Positions 34,401-44,978 of a stretch of 64,000 bases of DNA are shown here, one piece after another. The translations under genes and the position numbers were made by a program. The stretch comes from Arctopsyche grandis (Eukaryota > Arthropoda > Insecta > Trichoptera > Hydropsychidae). The stretch spans positions 6,267,001 through 6,331,000 of the forward strand of contig NC_135361.1 of assembly GCF_051622035.1 (NCBI RefSeq), in the 5' to 3' direction. Numbering within the stretch: position 1 is the stretch's first letter; the number at the start of each line of letters is the position of its first letter. The notes under the pieces were generated by a model. That model was not told the DNA's origin. It was given only the letters and a program-made list of their open reading frames with translations, and ran no database searches.

Positions 34401-35436
34401 AATAATGAAATATTGTTTTAAAAAAAAGACTACTTCCGGTTTACGAATTCTGACCAAAACCTTATCAGCTCTAAGTTAGTATATAAAAATACAAATATAA
34501 ATTGTCACCTTGATACGCTCAGATATATGGGTATGAAAAGTACAGTGGCCACAACATTGACCTTTCTAAGAGGAAAAAATCCCACTTCCGGTTTATTAAA
34601 TTTAGTGATTTTTTTGTTGTTTTCATCACATTGATACAAGAATTATACTTGAATTTTTTCGTGAAGACTACACATATTTAAGAGGTTATATTAGTGGAAG
34701 AAAAATCGAACAAGAGTAAACTGCCCCTTCCGGTTGATGGATGCCTACCAAATTTTATACATAACTTGGTATTAAGCTCAAACTTCTAGATATGAAATTT
34801 CAGTTTAATAAATCAAAAGGTTTCTGAGAAAAATATAAAAAAAAACTCTATTATCAAGAGTAAAAGTACTATTTCCGGTTCAGGTAAAAATATTCAAAAA
34901 ATATTAGGGTGTAAAATTTATAATTTCTATTATATTTAAAATAAATTCAGTCTGATTCGGTTGGCGGTTTGGGAGATGATTGAATTCAAAAACTTAAAAA
35001 AAGATAAGGGGAGGTACCATTTCCGGTCAACTTAAAAAATTGAAAATAATTTACGTCGTATCGATAAGAATTTCAGTAACCGATACTAAGTTTCAGTTCA
35101 ATAGGACTAAATCCCCAAAATACACTGAAACAGACACACACACATTTTTTCTAGATCATAAAACGTGATCAGTGATCGATTCTGAGTTCGAATCAGTCAA
35201 AATCTCGAGTTCTAATTTTTGCATGATCACAAAACTTCATCTATTGTTACAACGTAAAATCTTTTATATGTATATAATGTATATATGTATATATATAATA
35301 AATACCTTGACGGGCCTGATGCAATCATAGACAAATGTGTACCAATAAATGGTAGTCCTTTTGCTCTGGGTAAGTCTTCGATCGTAAGCAAGGTCTTTGA
35401 GGACATGAATCTTTTGCAAACATGCTTTGTCCACAT
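28437..35436 (-). CDS. sad: Mitochondrial cytochrome P450, CYP315A1-like (shadow, ecdysteroid 2-hydroxylase)
   Basis: Exons 35436-35306, 34138-33738, 32589-32386, 32297-32161, 32077-31865, 28838-28626, 28544-28437; 468 aa, phases close. In insects CYP315A1 hydroxylates ecdysteroid precursors at C-2 in the mitochondrion, before the final 20-hydroxylation. A short basic N-terminus (KHVCKRFMSSK) precedes the proline-rich hinge. 'GLFFMDDEEWLHYRRIMN' is the C-helix. The I-helix reads DFVIAAGDTTA (about 283-293) with the AAGDTT variant I remember from Drosophila Shadow. ExxR is E333-R336 and the haem motif FAIGGRSCIG has Cys417. The first ATG was chosen by alignment with the paralogue's exon 1. Exon 2 was ended at A|GTATGT, because reading on runs into repeat sequence. 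Intron 5 contains COX18. CYP302A1 or CYP12 types are less likely alternatives. Confidence 0.85.
28948..29943 (-). CDS. COX18: Cytochrome c oxidase assembly protein COX18 (OXA1/YidC family)
   Basis: Single exon, 331 aa. COX18 is a mitochondrial inner-membrane insertase that helps export the C-terminal part of COX2. The N-terminus is rich in Ser/Arg and lacks acidic residues until about residue 37, like a mitochondrial presequence. The OXA1-type core follows: LPWWATIITATVLARATITLP, then ENIGPEMNKIA, 'NCHPFKGTLLILVQIPLWI', 'GGFGWISDLTMPD', 'ILPITFGVLNLAIIEL' and IPIAASVPSSLCLYW-like text, matching human COX18 in order. It ends LLLSPKARRFLRIP before a short tail. It lies wholly inside intron 5 of the CYP315A1-like gene, on the same strand. 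A poly(A) signal (minus-strand AATAAA, 28932-28937) is close behind the stop. It has no introns, so it may be an old retroposed copy that became the functional gene, or simply an intronless gene. Confidence 0.93.
   Translation of the reverse strand: MWRIKAYASLYSRSRSLILHSAPAACSSSSSHSAIRDAFIQSPFYNTVSDTYIVKSCQSGFEQLHEFTGLPWWATIITATVLARATITLPLAAHQNYIFAKLENIGPEMNKIAKDLGQETALAKKSFDLTDKQCSILFKKSMKKQWQKLVIRENCHPFKGTLLILVQIPLWISMSFSIRNLAYMLPEHSTTALVTYEQFLTGGFGWISDLTMPDHTFILPITFGVLNLAIIELQAMSRSGIPSRVQKYTMNIFRGISIIMVPIAASVPSSLCLYWVTSSSFGLFQNILLLSPKARRFLRIPLTPTELKEPYQIIKTKIVDRVPNILKRNSL
30056..30260 (+). mobile_element. GGTTCGG-family MITE, short form
   Basis: About 204 bp, GGTTCGGTGATTATTGGTCAC...GTCCAATTACC, flanked by a 9-bp duplication, AATGTTTAG. 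It differs from the copy at 46586 by only about two bases, so both are recent. Just upstream of COX18, within the P450 intron. Confidence 0.75.
30287..30487 (+). mobile_element. GGTTCGG-family MITE, diverged neighbour copy
   Basis: Same family and orientation as the preceding copy, only 26 bases away, but with many differences ('aaagcgctcgcccaaaagtc') and a truncated right end. Confidence 0.65.
30548..30880. mobile_element. Foldback MITE (GGGTCTAC family), partial
   Basis: Starts GGGTCTACCTCACGGGACCG as at 1223 and contains the 'gaggaaaagcctgttcctg' and 'ctgctcgcgcaaattaa' segments of the 17406 hairpin. The right end is diverged. Confidence 0.55.
30890..31560 (+). mobile_element. LTR-like promoter fossil
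   Basis: Four loosely tandem 'cacgtgtcctgaagacaaag'-type units (31050-31300) precede TATATAAACC (31333) and then AATAAACC (31449), the order of U3 enhancers, TATA and poly(A) signal in an LTR. I could not fix its ends or a target duplication. No internal region is seen. Confidence 0.4.
31561..31864. other. P450 intron 5, right part
   Basis: AT-rich with a G-run near 31652-31661. No coding frame or repeat was recognised. Confidence 0.5.
32681..32885 (+). mobile_element. GGTTCGG-family MITE, short form
   Basis: Near-identical to copies at 30056 and 46586. Flanked by ACTATAAT on each side, an 8-bp duplication that can be read as longer because of a shared base. Intron 2 of the CYP315A1-like gene. 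Confidence 0.75.
32990..33600. mobile_element. Unclassified interspersed repeat with RTE-like 3' tail
   Basis: 33000-33290 ('cccggcatgcgttgcaacg', 'ggttctgtggtttaggagc', 'acacacagacattcatttt') has the text typical of RTE-type LINE or dependent SINE tails in arthropods. 33320-33600 is the inverted counterpart of 10640-10910. Intron 2 of the CYP315A1-like gene. Class from memory, not proved. Confidence 0.4.
34165..35235 (-). repeat. 1.1-kb repeat J, inverted copy
   Basis: Reverse complement of 23345-24465. TTCCGG cores lie near 34436, 34587, 34730, 34873 and 35022, again 143-151 bases apart. It fills nearly all of intron 1 of the CYP315A1-like gene. Confidence 0.7.
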
Positions 35437-36159
35437 AATTGTGATGATGAGCCAAAGACGACGAAGAGCACTTCCTCTTTCAACAGTCCGATGCAAAATG
35501 AAACGATAAACTCCTACCTATGCTCGGATTATTATCGCCAATGTGATCGTTGCAAGTGTTTACCATTTAAAATTAATTTAAATTTATTGCATTCGATGTT
35601 CCTCATTTTAATTTCAGATAAAAGTCTGTATAAATATCGTGTTACCCGTACTATATTACAAAAACAACAAATTCGAACTGACATTGCATGTATGTAGTTT
35701 TTATTTACGAGTATTTAATAGATTATTGTTCAGTAGTGTGTGTGTATGTATGTACATACATTTTACGTATGTACAATTTATAGCCGTAGTAAAGCCAGTG
35801 TAATCGATTTTATTTTATTTAAACTATATATTTACTTAGGGCGTCCAAGCCGGTTTAAACCGAAACCGAAAAGCCGGCTTTTTGACCATTTTTCAAAAAA
35901 CCAAAAACCGGCTTTTTAAGGTTCTCTTTAATTAATGTTTTTTCCTCAAAATTAACAATTGTGAATTTCAAATTTCTATGAAAGATCAAAATAAATGTGT
36001 ATATCTAAACTCTCTTAGCTAATTAGGCGTATATTTCTTTGAACAACAAAAAAAAGGTAAAGCACTTAGCGGTTTCTTTGAGATTTAGTAATGGACGAAG
36101 ACCAGGTCATAAACCAATAAAATATTATTGAAATTAGTTTCAATGGCTACCCAGGTTCA
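35437..36159. other. Spacer upstream of the CYP315A1-like gene
   Basis: The putative promoter side of the P450. At 35840-35930 is a short palindromic segment (AAGCCGGTTTAAACCG, AAAAGCCGGCTTTTT) resembling a hAT-type element end. No gene was found. Confidence 0.45.
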
Positions 36160-36812
36160 GGTATAGAAAACATTATTATCGCAAAACCTTGAACTTGACA
36201 TCAACAAAAGATAAACGTTTCACGTTAACTCAAATGCTTTATGGCATTATTAACCTATGCTTCACCTGTATGGAATAACGCCTCGAATACTAACCTTTCC
36301 AAGCTCCAAGTAATACAAAATAAATCCCTAAAAATAATTTATAATACACCCATATATATTAACTTGAAAAAACTGCATGCCATATATAATATTCCGTTTG
36401 TTACAAACATTACTAACAAACTAACCAGTAGATTTTATGACAGAATCACTAATAACCATACTAACACACTTGTGAAAAGTCTCGGTGATTATAACAAAAT
36501 GTCTATACCCTTCAGGTATAAACACAGATTACCTAAACACAATCTGCTTTAGGTCATCGACTTTAGAGTCTTAATTAATATTATTTATTAGATGTATTAT
36601 GAGCATTTATAAGAATTGTAAATAGGTTTTTGAGTTATTTTTCCTATTATGCTGTACATTAACATTAGAATAATATAATACTATGATTACTAACCAAATT
36701 AAATTAAATTGTAAAAAAGAAAATGATCAGTAGATTTATTAAAATAGATATAAGATGTATTGTGAACATAATTTCGTAATAACATAAAGCATTTAAAAAT
36801 CAAAATCAAATG
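36160..36812 (+). mobile_element. 5'-truncated LINE, Jockey-like
   Basis: The frame 36241-36552 encodes the end of an RT ORF ('LTYASPVWNNASNTNLSKLQ', 'YRHRLPKHNLL'-like ending), followed by the 3' UTR and an 'aatcaaa' tail. The 3' UTR is uninterrupted and supplies the empty site for the insertions at 1550 and 48556. The RT part is C-terminal only. Confidence 0.75.
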
Positions 36813-38070
36813 CTTAATGGCAAAATACATGGGGATTTCCGGAATATAATTGATTTTTCTTCGAAGGAATTGGAAGCCCTTTAAATGTTGAGGCCACATA
36901 CCTACTTTTTATTATGGTTTTAAAATGTTTGTGATATGACGTTTCTAATGAATTTGTTACGATTTGACAAGCTTTTGGATTTTTAAGCTAAAACTGTTGA
37001 GCGCACCTCAGCAATTCAGCAGTTTACGAATCTCAGCAGTTTTCTTAATATCTATTCACGATTCCACAATTATAGTTTTTCTGCGAGGTTACACATTATT
37101 TTTTTAATAATATATTCTTGATAGTAGCTTATTTAAATCATTTAATTATTTGTGCGTATTTAAGATCCGCCATTTTACGGCTGTGATATAATATAATAAA
37201 TACAAATTCTATTATTTGTGATATTTGTAATAATAACATATAATGATGATCTTATGAAAGTTCATAATGTTTATAACTCAATTTAATTTATAAAAAACTA
37301 TTATTTGCCCAATATAATACATATTTACATTTTTTTTTACCGATTTTTGGAATTTTAAGACAGCGTAAGTTGAAAAAGACGTTATGTCATGACAATTAAA
37401 AAAAGGTTTTGCAATGCCTTTGTTTGTGAAAATCGAAATTTTTACCAGTTTTTCTTTGATTGTAACACCGCTTCAGTGGTTTTTTTACTGTTTTTATTCA
37501 TCTCATAATTTATATGGAATAATTTTACATTGAAAAAACCTCATGTGGGATATTTCTTCACATTGTTATGTGGCTGTGTATTAGTATACACATTTTTAAA
37601 GTGTTTACGGGATTTTTTGACCTAATTTAGCGAAGTAGAATGGTATTATTAAATTATTATTATGTTTGTTGTTATTTCATGTTTATTGTATTCGATGGAA
37701 ACTGTTAAGCAAACTTTATCTGTCTTTATTTTAAACGCGAATGTTACATAATTAAATGAATAATCAATTTTGAATTATGCTTTGCTTTTTGTTTTAGATA
37801 TTATTAATAGTATAAATGCGTTTGCTCGTCTCTTTAACATCACTAGATGATTAAGTGTGAGTGCGAAATTGATGGATTAATTGATAAATCAGTGACTATA
37901 ATTCTTTACACTTGATACGAAATTTGAAACTTCAAAAATTCTGTACCTCAAACGCCAGTATCGGCGTGTCTCCGGTTCATTATCAATGTGTATTAAATAT
38001 CATATTTTACATCTGCTATTTACTAAATATAATATAACTTTTAAATATTTCAGTGAGGTGTGCAATCTGC
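36813..38070. other. AT-rich spacer
   Basis: No coding frame, inverted ends or shared repeat recognised. Confidence 0.5.
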
Positions 38071-38262
38071 CACACGTCACTAAAATCTCGATTACGGAAC
38101 TTCTGGCACCCAAAATTCCATCCATTGAGAGTTATCCACACGAACTATCACAGTTACGAGAACTTGAGTGCCAGATTTTCCGTATTCGCTATTTTCGTGG
38201 CAACGATTACCGTGTGAGCGATCGCAATGTACGAAATAGTCCGTTTGCCGTTGTAGACACGA
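38071..38262 (+). mobile_element. GGTTCGG-family MITE, diverged
   Basis: Contains 'cactaaaatctcgattacgg', 'gagaacttgagtgccag' and 'gcaatgtacgaaatagtccg', in the family's order but with many changes. The left end is lost. Confidence 0.55.
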
Positions 38263-38994
38263 CTATTTAAATTAACGGGCGGGAAGGAAGTGAAGCAGCT
38301 GCACCAACATGGTTGAATCGGTCCCAAACTCGACCATGACTCGACCACCAGTATAGATTCGAGATGACTCGAAGATTTTTTATCACCAATACCTTTTAGG
38401 AAATGATACAATACATGTATCATTTCCTTATATTGAACTCTCTCAAAGGTCTTTTCAATAAATCATAAATAAACATCGGCATTCATTTCTTGGTGCCGTT
38501 TTACAAGGACTGGGTTAATTAATGAAAAGTGCCTCTCTGATATATAGTTAATTTGCAAAAACTGAATTGAGTTTCGCTGTTATGTTCTATTTTATTGTAA
38601 ATGCGCTAATATTGTTCTCAAAAATATCTTCAGAACGAGATTCGTTGAGCTTATCATCTTATGTTCATTGCATTCTTGGCACTGAGTAAAAATGAAATAT
38701 GAATTAATGTAAAAAAAACTATTTTTATATAAAAAATTAAAAAAAAACATATAATCTAACTATTGAAAACCCACTGGGAATAGTGTATTTTATTTATAGA
38801 TTCAACATAAAATTAAACAAATCCATTAAACTTAATCCAACATAACAAAGATACGCTGAAAAACTGATAAAAAAATATATATTTATATTTTTCCATGATG
38901 CCATTACAAGTTGCCCCTGTGTAACTCTTATGGTATTAAACTTGTACATACATAAATTTATAGATTATAAATTAGAAATCATGTTCAAATAGTA

Positions 38995-39228
38995 GGTAGG
39001 GTGGTTTTTTTGCCGATTTTTGATGGGGAACCGTTTCAACAATGAAATCAGATAAATTGTCAAACTCTGATAGGAAGTGATCGACTTGGAGTCACAAATA
39101 ACCAGTAGCACTACAGAAATACTTAGAATAAATTATTTTCGATCAAGGTAAACCTATGGCTTGAGTTTGGGAGCCTTTCAATAGTTAATATACACGCAAC
39201 CACTGAGCTATACTGCTGGCTATTTATG
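38995..39228 (-). mobile_element. tRNA-derived SINE, partial
   Basis: Core 'ggaaccgtttcaacaatgaa' and 'aaactctgataggaagtgat' in reverse, and a head with 'gagctatactgctggc' at the right. It lies 43 bp beyond the P450 relic. Confidence 0.65.
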
Positions 39229-39739
39229 TGATTCCATTATTAAAAATTGTTTATTTCAAAAATATCAATTCTATAGATTTTTAATAGAGATTTTCAAAGG
39301 TTCATCAGGCACCAAAACCATTTTAAAAACATTTTCAACGTGTTTGTTTAATATTTGTATTTCGAAGTTCCGAGCAATCTGTGAAAAGATATGTTCACTT
39401 CAACTTAATAAATACATATATGTATAAAATAGTTACGTATAAATTTAAATATTTGAAGTAAATTTTAACCTGTCTGAGAACCTCTCTCATTTGAAGCGTT
39501 GCAATATTTTGACCGATGAAAGATCTTGCCCCGATTATAAAAGGCATTAAAGCATGAGGAGTCATCACCACCTCTGAATCTTTGTTGTTTTTGTACCACC
39601 GTTTTGGATCAAATTTCAACGGTTTCGTGAAATATTTAGGATTCCTACTCAAGGAGTACATATAGAGAGCATCACTGGTTTCTATAATACATTTAAATTT
39701 ATCAAGTGTGTGAAACACCAGAGTGTAAATTAAAATGAG

Positions 39740-40500
39740 TATAATCTTGATCTTGGAGATAGTAGTAGTCGGTAAACTATCCGAGCGCGCCAACGAGTAT
39801 CAACGGCCCTTATGTCTAGGTTTTGTCGATTATCAGAAAGCCTTCGACACAGCTAGTGACAATGCAGTATACATATATCACTCATATACAAACACAGGGA
39901 GTGCCGGAACCATATATGGGGTTGTTAGCTGCAATATACAAGAACGCCACAGCTTCGGTAAAACTTTTTTCAGATACAGATATTAAGGTGGCGTGCATTT
40001 CGAAGAATGAACGCAGTTTTTAAATCAAAAATGCCACTTTGCCTGAAGAAGTAGATCTTCGATCAATGTGTTTTGTCAGTGATGACGTATGAATGTGAAA
40101 CTTCGACATTGAACGCCAAGATGCTACACAAAGTCCAATGTACTCAAAGAAGTATGGAACGTTGTATGCTTGGCATAACAAAGAAAGAGAGGAAACGGAA
40201 TACGTGGGTGAAAAGTATGACGGAAATGGGTTGTGGATATAGTAGATGGAGTGAAAAGATTAAAATGGCAATAGGTGGGTCACGTGGTTAGAAGAATGGA
40301 CAAAATAAGTGCTAGAATGGTACCTGAGAGAATACAAAACGGTAAAAGAAAAACCGCAGGGAAGATGGGTGGACAACATTGGGAAAATGTGTGGGGTGAG
40401 ATGGTGTAGAATGAGTAGATACGAGTAGAAGCGTGTTGGAGAGGCCTTCATCCACCAGTGGATGGCGAATGGCTGTAAATGATGATGATGATGATGATGA
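39740..40500 (+). mobile_element. RTE-like LINE 3' fragment
   Basis: Reads 'ERANEYQRPLCLGFVDYQKA' then FDTA, the RT motif A region, followed after a gap by 'LNAKMLHKVQCTQRSMERCM' and a (GAT)n end, the usual RTE microsatellite tail. Frames are broken and the RT centre is missing. It is in an intron of the P450 relic. Confidence 0.7.
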
Positions 40501-41785
40501 ATCTTGATCAGTGGTTGTCAAAAAGAAAACACAAAACATTTCAAGAAAGCCATCGACCAGAAATTAACGTTTGGGGAACCACAAGAAACTTTATGGGGTC
40601 GAACTCAAATTTCTTGAATGTAAGCAAATTCGATTCAGTAATAGGATATATAATATAAATGTTCCAAATTGGATGTCAGGTCATTTGGTGTGAATTCAGT
40701 TGCTGCTAAAATTAAATGATAAGAAAGCAGTATCTTGATGTGAATAGCGATCGTTTTTGTCGCTGACAGAATATATAAAATGGTTCCCAAAAAAATGCAC
40801 TGAATTCCATCGAATAGTGGCGCCGTTTCGAGAAATCAAAGGCTTTCAGAAATCAAAGGTTTTCTAAGGCGCTAAAAAAGAACTTACGAATTAAGTAGCC
40901 TCCTAATTCACAATCATTTGGAAAAATTCTGCTAGCGAGCGCTGCAATAGGATACATTCTTAGCGTTTCTTTTACTATTCCTCTTGAAAATTTTTGCTCT
41001 TCCTCTTTGTCATCCAGAACTGATCGATATTCATCCAATACATGTGGATTTTTACACAGCAAATACAGCATCCATTGCTTAGTTACAGAAGTCTGCAACT
41101 AAAATAGAAAATGATTAAATTTCTACGGCCAAAATCATTATCATATAACACAAGTAATTGGTGACAAATAAAACCGTGTCTCCAGCAGCTATCACCAAAT
41201 CAACACAGATTCTCGATATTTCCATTTCGTTCAAACCTTCTTTTTTTAATTTCCTCACGAACCCCATCCCCCAAATCTTCTGACTTATATATGATATCCA
41301 AGAGAGATTTCCCTTAAACAAAACAACCAGATATTAATAAAATGTTGTGTAAATAAATCGATCATTTATTATTTTTTCTTACCTATACGATAGAGACCCA
41401 TCGAGAGCATCGACAAATTTCCTCCAAACAGGGAAATTGAACTGAGCATAATATTTGGCAGGTAACACATTCATGTCTAAAGTATATTCAGTTATTTTAT
41501 GCACCTTTTCAAAAAATCGAACCAATATTTCGTCGTAGCGACCCGCCAATGATGTATACGCAGATTCCAACAATATTGATATCATTGCTTAAACAAAGTA
41601 TCTAATATATAATTTCGAAAGAGACTTTGTATGTATGTTTGTTTGGGTCGTAGATTCCTTGACGTTCAATGTAATAAAAAATCAAATAAACTTTACTATT
41701 AGATTGGCCATGCTTACAAATATCGACCGAAGCCGGGTAAAAACACTAGCAATAAATAAAATAAGCCTACTGAGCTGAATGATTA

Positions 41786-42125
41786 CACTGAGCAACAAAA
41801 AAAAATTACCAGAGCGGAGACTAACCAATATTTACTAAGTTTGACTCACTGAATTCGAATATGATAATGATTTTTGTTGGTTGGTGATCATTTACGGGAT
41901 ATGATCGTTTAAAAAAATGCGCGATTTTTACACTTTTTTGGCTTTTGCGGTCTTTAACTCAAAATCTAGTATTGTTGTGCTCAAAGTGAGTATTGGAATC
42001 AATAGTCAGATGTTTTTTCTATTGATTGTGATTTTTTATTGTTTAAAAAACTTATAATTAATTGTCTAGCGAATTTTAAAAGTCAAAAATATATTTTTTT
42101 TCACGGATTTTTTCTCCGTGCTATT
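41786..42125. mobile_element. CACTG-ended MITE (family H), partial
   Basis: Starts CACTGAGCAACA and shares 'accagagcggagactaacca' and 'tactaagtttgactcactga'-type text with 20811. The right end is not clear. It occupies the place where exon 2 of the P450 relic should be. Confidence 0.5.
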
Positions 42126-42563
42126 TTGCGTTTATTTGCCCACTTTTTTATTTCACCACGTTTATAGGGATTGGTTTTCTATCTCAATATTTTTTTTTAT
42201 CTAAACGTACTAACTCGAGTGGTTTTTGCGTTAGAAAGACTTTCGTTCAGTTCCCGTATGCGTATAACAGAAGCGTTGGTGCAAGCGAGATGGCAAGTCC
42301 TATATCCGAGATGGACACCTATAAGTGGAGGTACCATTTCCGGTCAACTTAAAAATTTGTAAGTAAGTATTTATTACAATAAATCAGTAACTGAATTCGA
42401 TTGATGTTGAAAATCTATAGTATTACCTGTCCCCTGCCCTTTTAACTGATAACATCGTACCAATTAACGGAAGTCCTCTTGCTTTGGGTATGTCTTTGAA
42501 AGAGAGTAGTGTCCTGCCAGTGTTGGAACACATGCATCTTTTGAAAACATGTTTTATTAGCAT

Positions 42564-43032
42564 GATGATGATGATGAAAATTCAAAAAGACCAAAAACTA
42601 ATTCGTATTTCAATAGCCCGATGCAGAATGAAATAGTCAACTTGAAATAATGCTTATATAATATTAAATTGCATTTTTATGTGTAAAAAATACTTAAAAG
42701 CAATTGAAACTTAATCCATTCGATATCCCTGTTATTAAAGATTAGATAATACTAAATAATATATTATTCAATACATTGCAGTGATAGGAAAGCAAGTAAT
42801 AACATACATTTGCTCGTAAGGGCAATATGGAGATCTGCACCATTAGTCAAATGTTTCATAAGCTCGTCCCGGAGAAATGTTAAAACTAAGCATAGGCTCT
42901 CGAATGATATTTCCCAGGAAAGAACGATTAACTATTGTCAACCTTTTTTTTTTGCTGTCCTCCAAAGCTAGACAGCAAAAAAAGGTTGCCACCCTCTCGT
43001 TTTGTCAGATTTTTATTGTATAAACGTCTAAT
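42564..43032. other. Spacer
   Basis: AT-rich, with no coding frame or recognised repeat apart from low-complexity runs. Confidence 0.45.
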
Positions 43033-43376
43033 TTTAAGAACAAACTCGGGCTATCCGATAAGAAAATGAGCTGTGAACCTTGAATTTTCAAGTTTAAATC
43101 CAAGATAATAGAGAAAAAAAATCTTATAAAAAGTAATCTCGTATAAAATGCATATGTTTTCATAAAATATGTATTATACATATGTTTGTAATGTCGTCGC
43201 CTTCGTTGAATTGTGGTAAACTTATTAATAATTCATGGATAGATCCAGCTCGAGCCCACTTTCAAATATTTATTCAAAGAACAACGTCATCCTTCTTTGT
43301 CTATTGGAATGAAAACATTCGACACAAATTTATGGCATTTCGTAAAATTAATGAAAAGCATTTTATTATGTTTTTA
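43033..43376 (+). repeat. Direct repeat M, copy 1
   Basis: About 345 bp with strong identity to 43944-44288 ('ttgaattttcaagtttaaat', 'aataattcatggata', 'attcaaagaacaacgtcatc'). Function unknown. Confidence 0.75.
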
Positions 43377-43499
43377 ATTGTTTAATATGAAAACAAAAAA
43401 AAATGGTTCAAAACCTCGCTAAATAAAATTATTATAATTACGTAGAAAACGAAAAATTTTCAATTAATGTTTAAACAAAAGGACGATATCAAAATTGGA

Positions 43500-43625
43500 C
43501 GATGGCGTAATCGGCTTAGCTCACCAAACTCAGATATACCTATAAGAGGATATTTGTATTCGAGAGTTCACTGGTTCGATACCGCCGCAAGTCTCGACGA
43601 ATGAATTTATACACAGTATAGGCTT
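43500..43625 (+). mobile_element. Possible second tRNA-derived SINE head
   Basis: 'ggcttagctcacc' and, about 65 bases on, 'ggttcgatacc' resemble A and B boxes. The flanking body is unlike the main SINE. It does not fold as a tRNA by eye. Confidence 0.35.
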
Positions 43626-43943
43626 TTCATCGATTCATTCATTATTGTCGGCTAACGTTAGGACCGTTAACGTTAGGATTCATTCATTAACGTTAGCTAA
43701 CCAGCAATATTCATAGATCAGTGGCACTGATCTATGAATACTGCTGAATGTGATATGAATACTGCTGGTTAATAAAAAAAAATGCTGTTAATTGAATAAA
43801 AAAATTAAAACATGTACATAATATTGTGAAAAAAATGGGACATTATTTTAAAAAGTATTATGTTGATTTAGACACTAATTAAATGTTTTCAACGCAGACA
43901 ATAAATACCTAATTTATCATTATCTCGCATTAATTTAATTGGA

Positions 43944-44288
43944 TTTAAGAACAAAACTGCGGCTAACCGATAAGACAATGAGCTGTGAACCTTGAATTTT
44001 CAAGTTTAAATTCAAGATAATAGAGAAAAAAATCTTATAAAAAGTAATCTCGTATAAAATACGTATTGTTTTCATAAAATATGTATTATATTTTTGTAAC
44101 ATCGTCGCTTTCGTTGGAATTGTGGTAAACTTATTAATAATTCATGGATACATCCAGCTCGAGCACCACTTTCAAATATTTATTCAAAGAACAACGTCAT
44201 CCATCTTTGTCTATTGTAATGAAAGCATTCGACCCAAATTTATGGCATTTCGTAAAATTAATGAAAAGCATTTTATTATATATGTTTA
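43944..44288 (+). repeat. Direct repeat M, copy 2
   Basis: Second copy of the 43033 segment, about 910 bp downstream in the same orientation. No inverted ends or target duplication were seen. Confidence 0.75.
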
Positions 44289-44978
44289 TAGATAAGTTTT
44301 TTTTGTTTCTATGCATATGCGATGTTCACATTTACAATCGATATTATTGTGTTTACATCTTATCGTGGAATCAATAAATATAAATTATGTAACAATATAT
44401 TACATACACACTTATTCGTTGAGTGGTTAAGAAATGTCTATTATTTATTTTTTAATTCATAACCAAAAATGGACCTTTTAAATTATTACAAAAGAAGGGA
44501 AGGGGTGAGAGAGGCAATTTGATGGAGGCACAATCTTCCTACGAGTCTTCTTGAGGTTATCGATGAAACAGTCAAATTAAAAAACACTCTTATTCGTCAG
44601 ATAAAACTTAATACTATTAAAATTCGTTCCAAAAATTCCATCACCGAAAAGGTTATACAACTTTCGTTTCGGAAAAAATGTTATTAAAACTAAGATGAGA
44701 CTTTATTAGTAAAAGTAGGTCAATTTCGAAATACAAACAATCTACTAAGAAATGCTTGATTTGCAGTCCGTTTATTTACAGTTTTAAATTATTGTTTAGT
44801 ATCACTGATCAATGTCACAAAGCTCTTATTTTTTTCTTTACACTTTCCAACAACTGTAACGTTGCCTTATATTATGTCTTAAATAATATATTTTTTAGTT
44901 TTCCCGTTTGATAAACTGCAAAAGAGCGGCAGATTTAAGTTCGCACATAGTCGCAAAGATTTTTTTTTTATTAATTAC
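44289..44978. other. AT-rich spacer
   Basis: No coding frame or recognised repeat. Confidence 0.5.

Larger units (their letters stand above)
39271..42563 (-). pseudogene. Decayed CYP315A1-like paralogue
   Basis: Remnant exons 42563-42427, 41587-41383, 41312-41175, 41092-40888, 39681-39470 and 39378-39271 match exons 1 and 3-7 of the intact gene in order and splice sites. The match to exon 2 (C-helix region, about 134 aa) is absent; family H sequence and AT-rich DNA fill the gap. Exons 3 and 4 are each one base longer than their counterparts (205 against 204, 138 against 137), shifting the frame. Exon 5 is 8 bases short and exon 6 has a two-base excess near its start. The haem motif reads PFIIGARSFIG, so the ligand Cys is Phe. 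It still shows DLVIAAGDT and KETLRMYP. It cannot encode an active P450. It arose by duplication with introns, so was not retroposed, and later took a LINE fragment in one intron. Confidence 0.88.
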
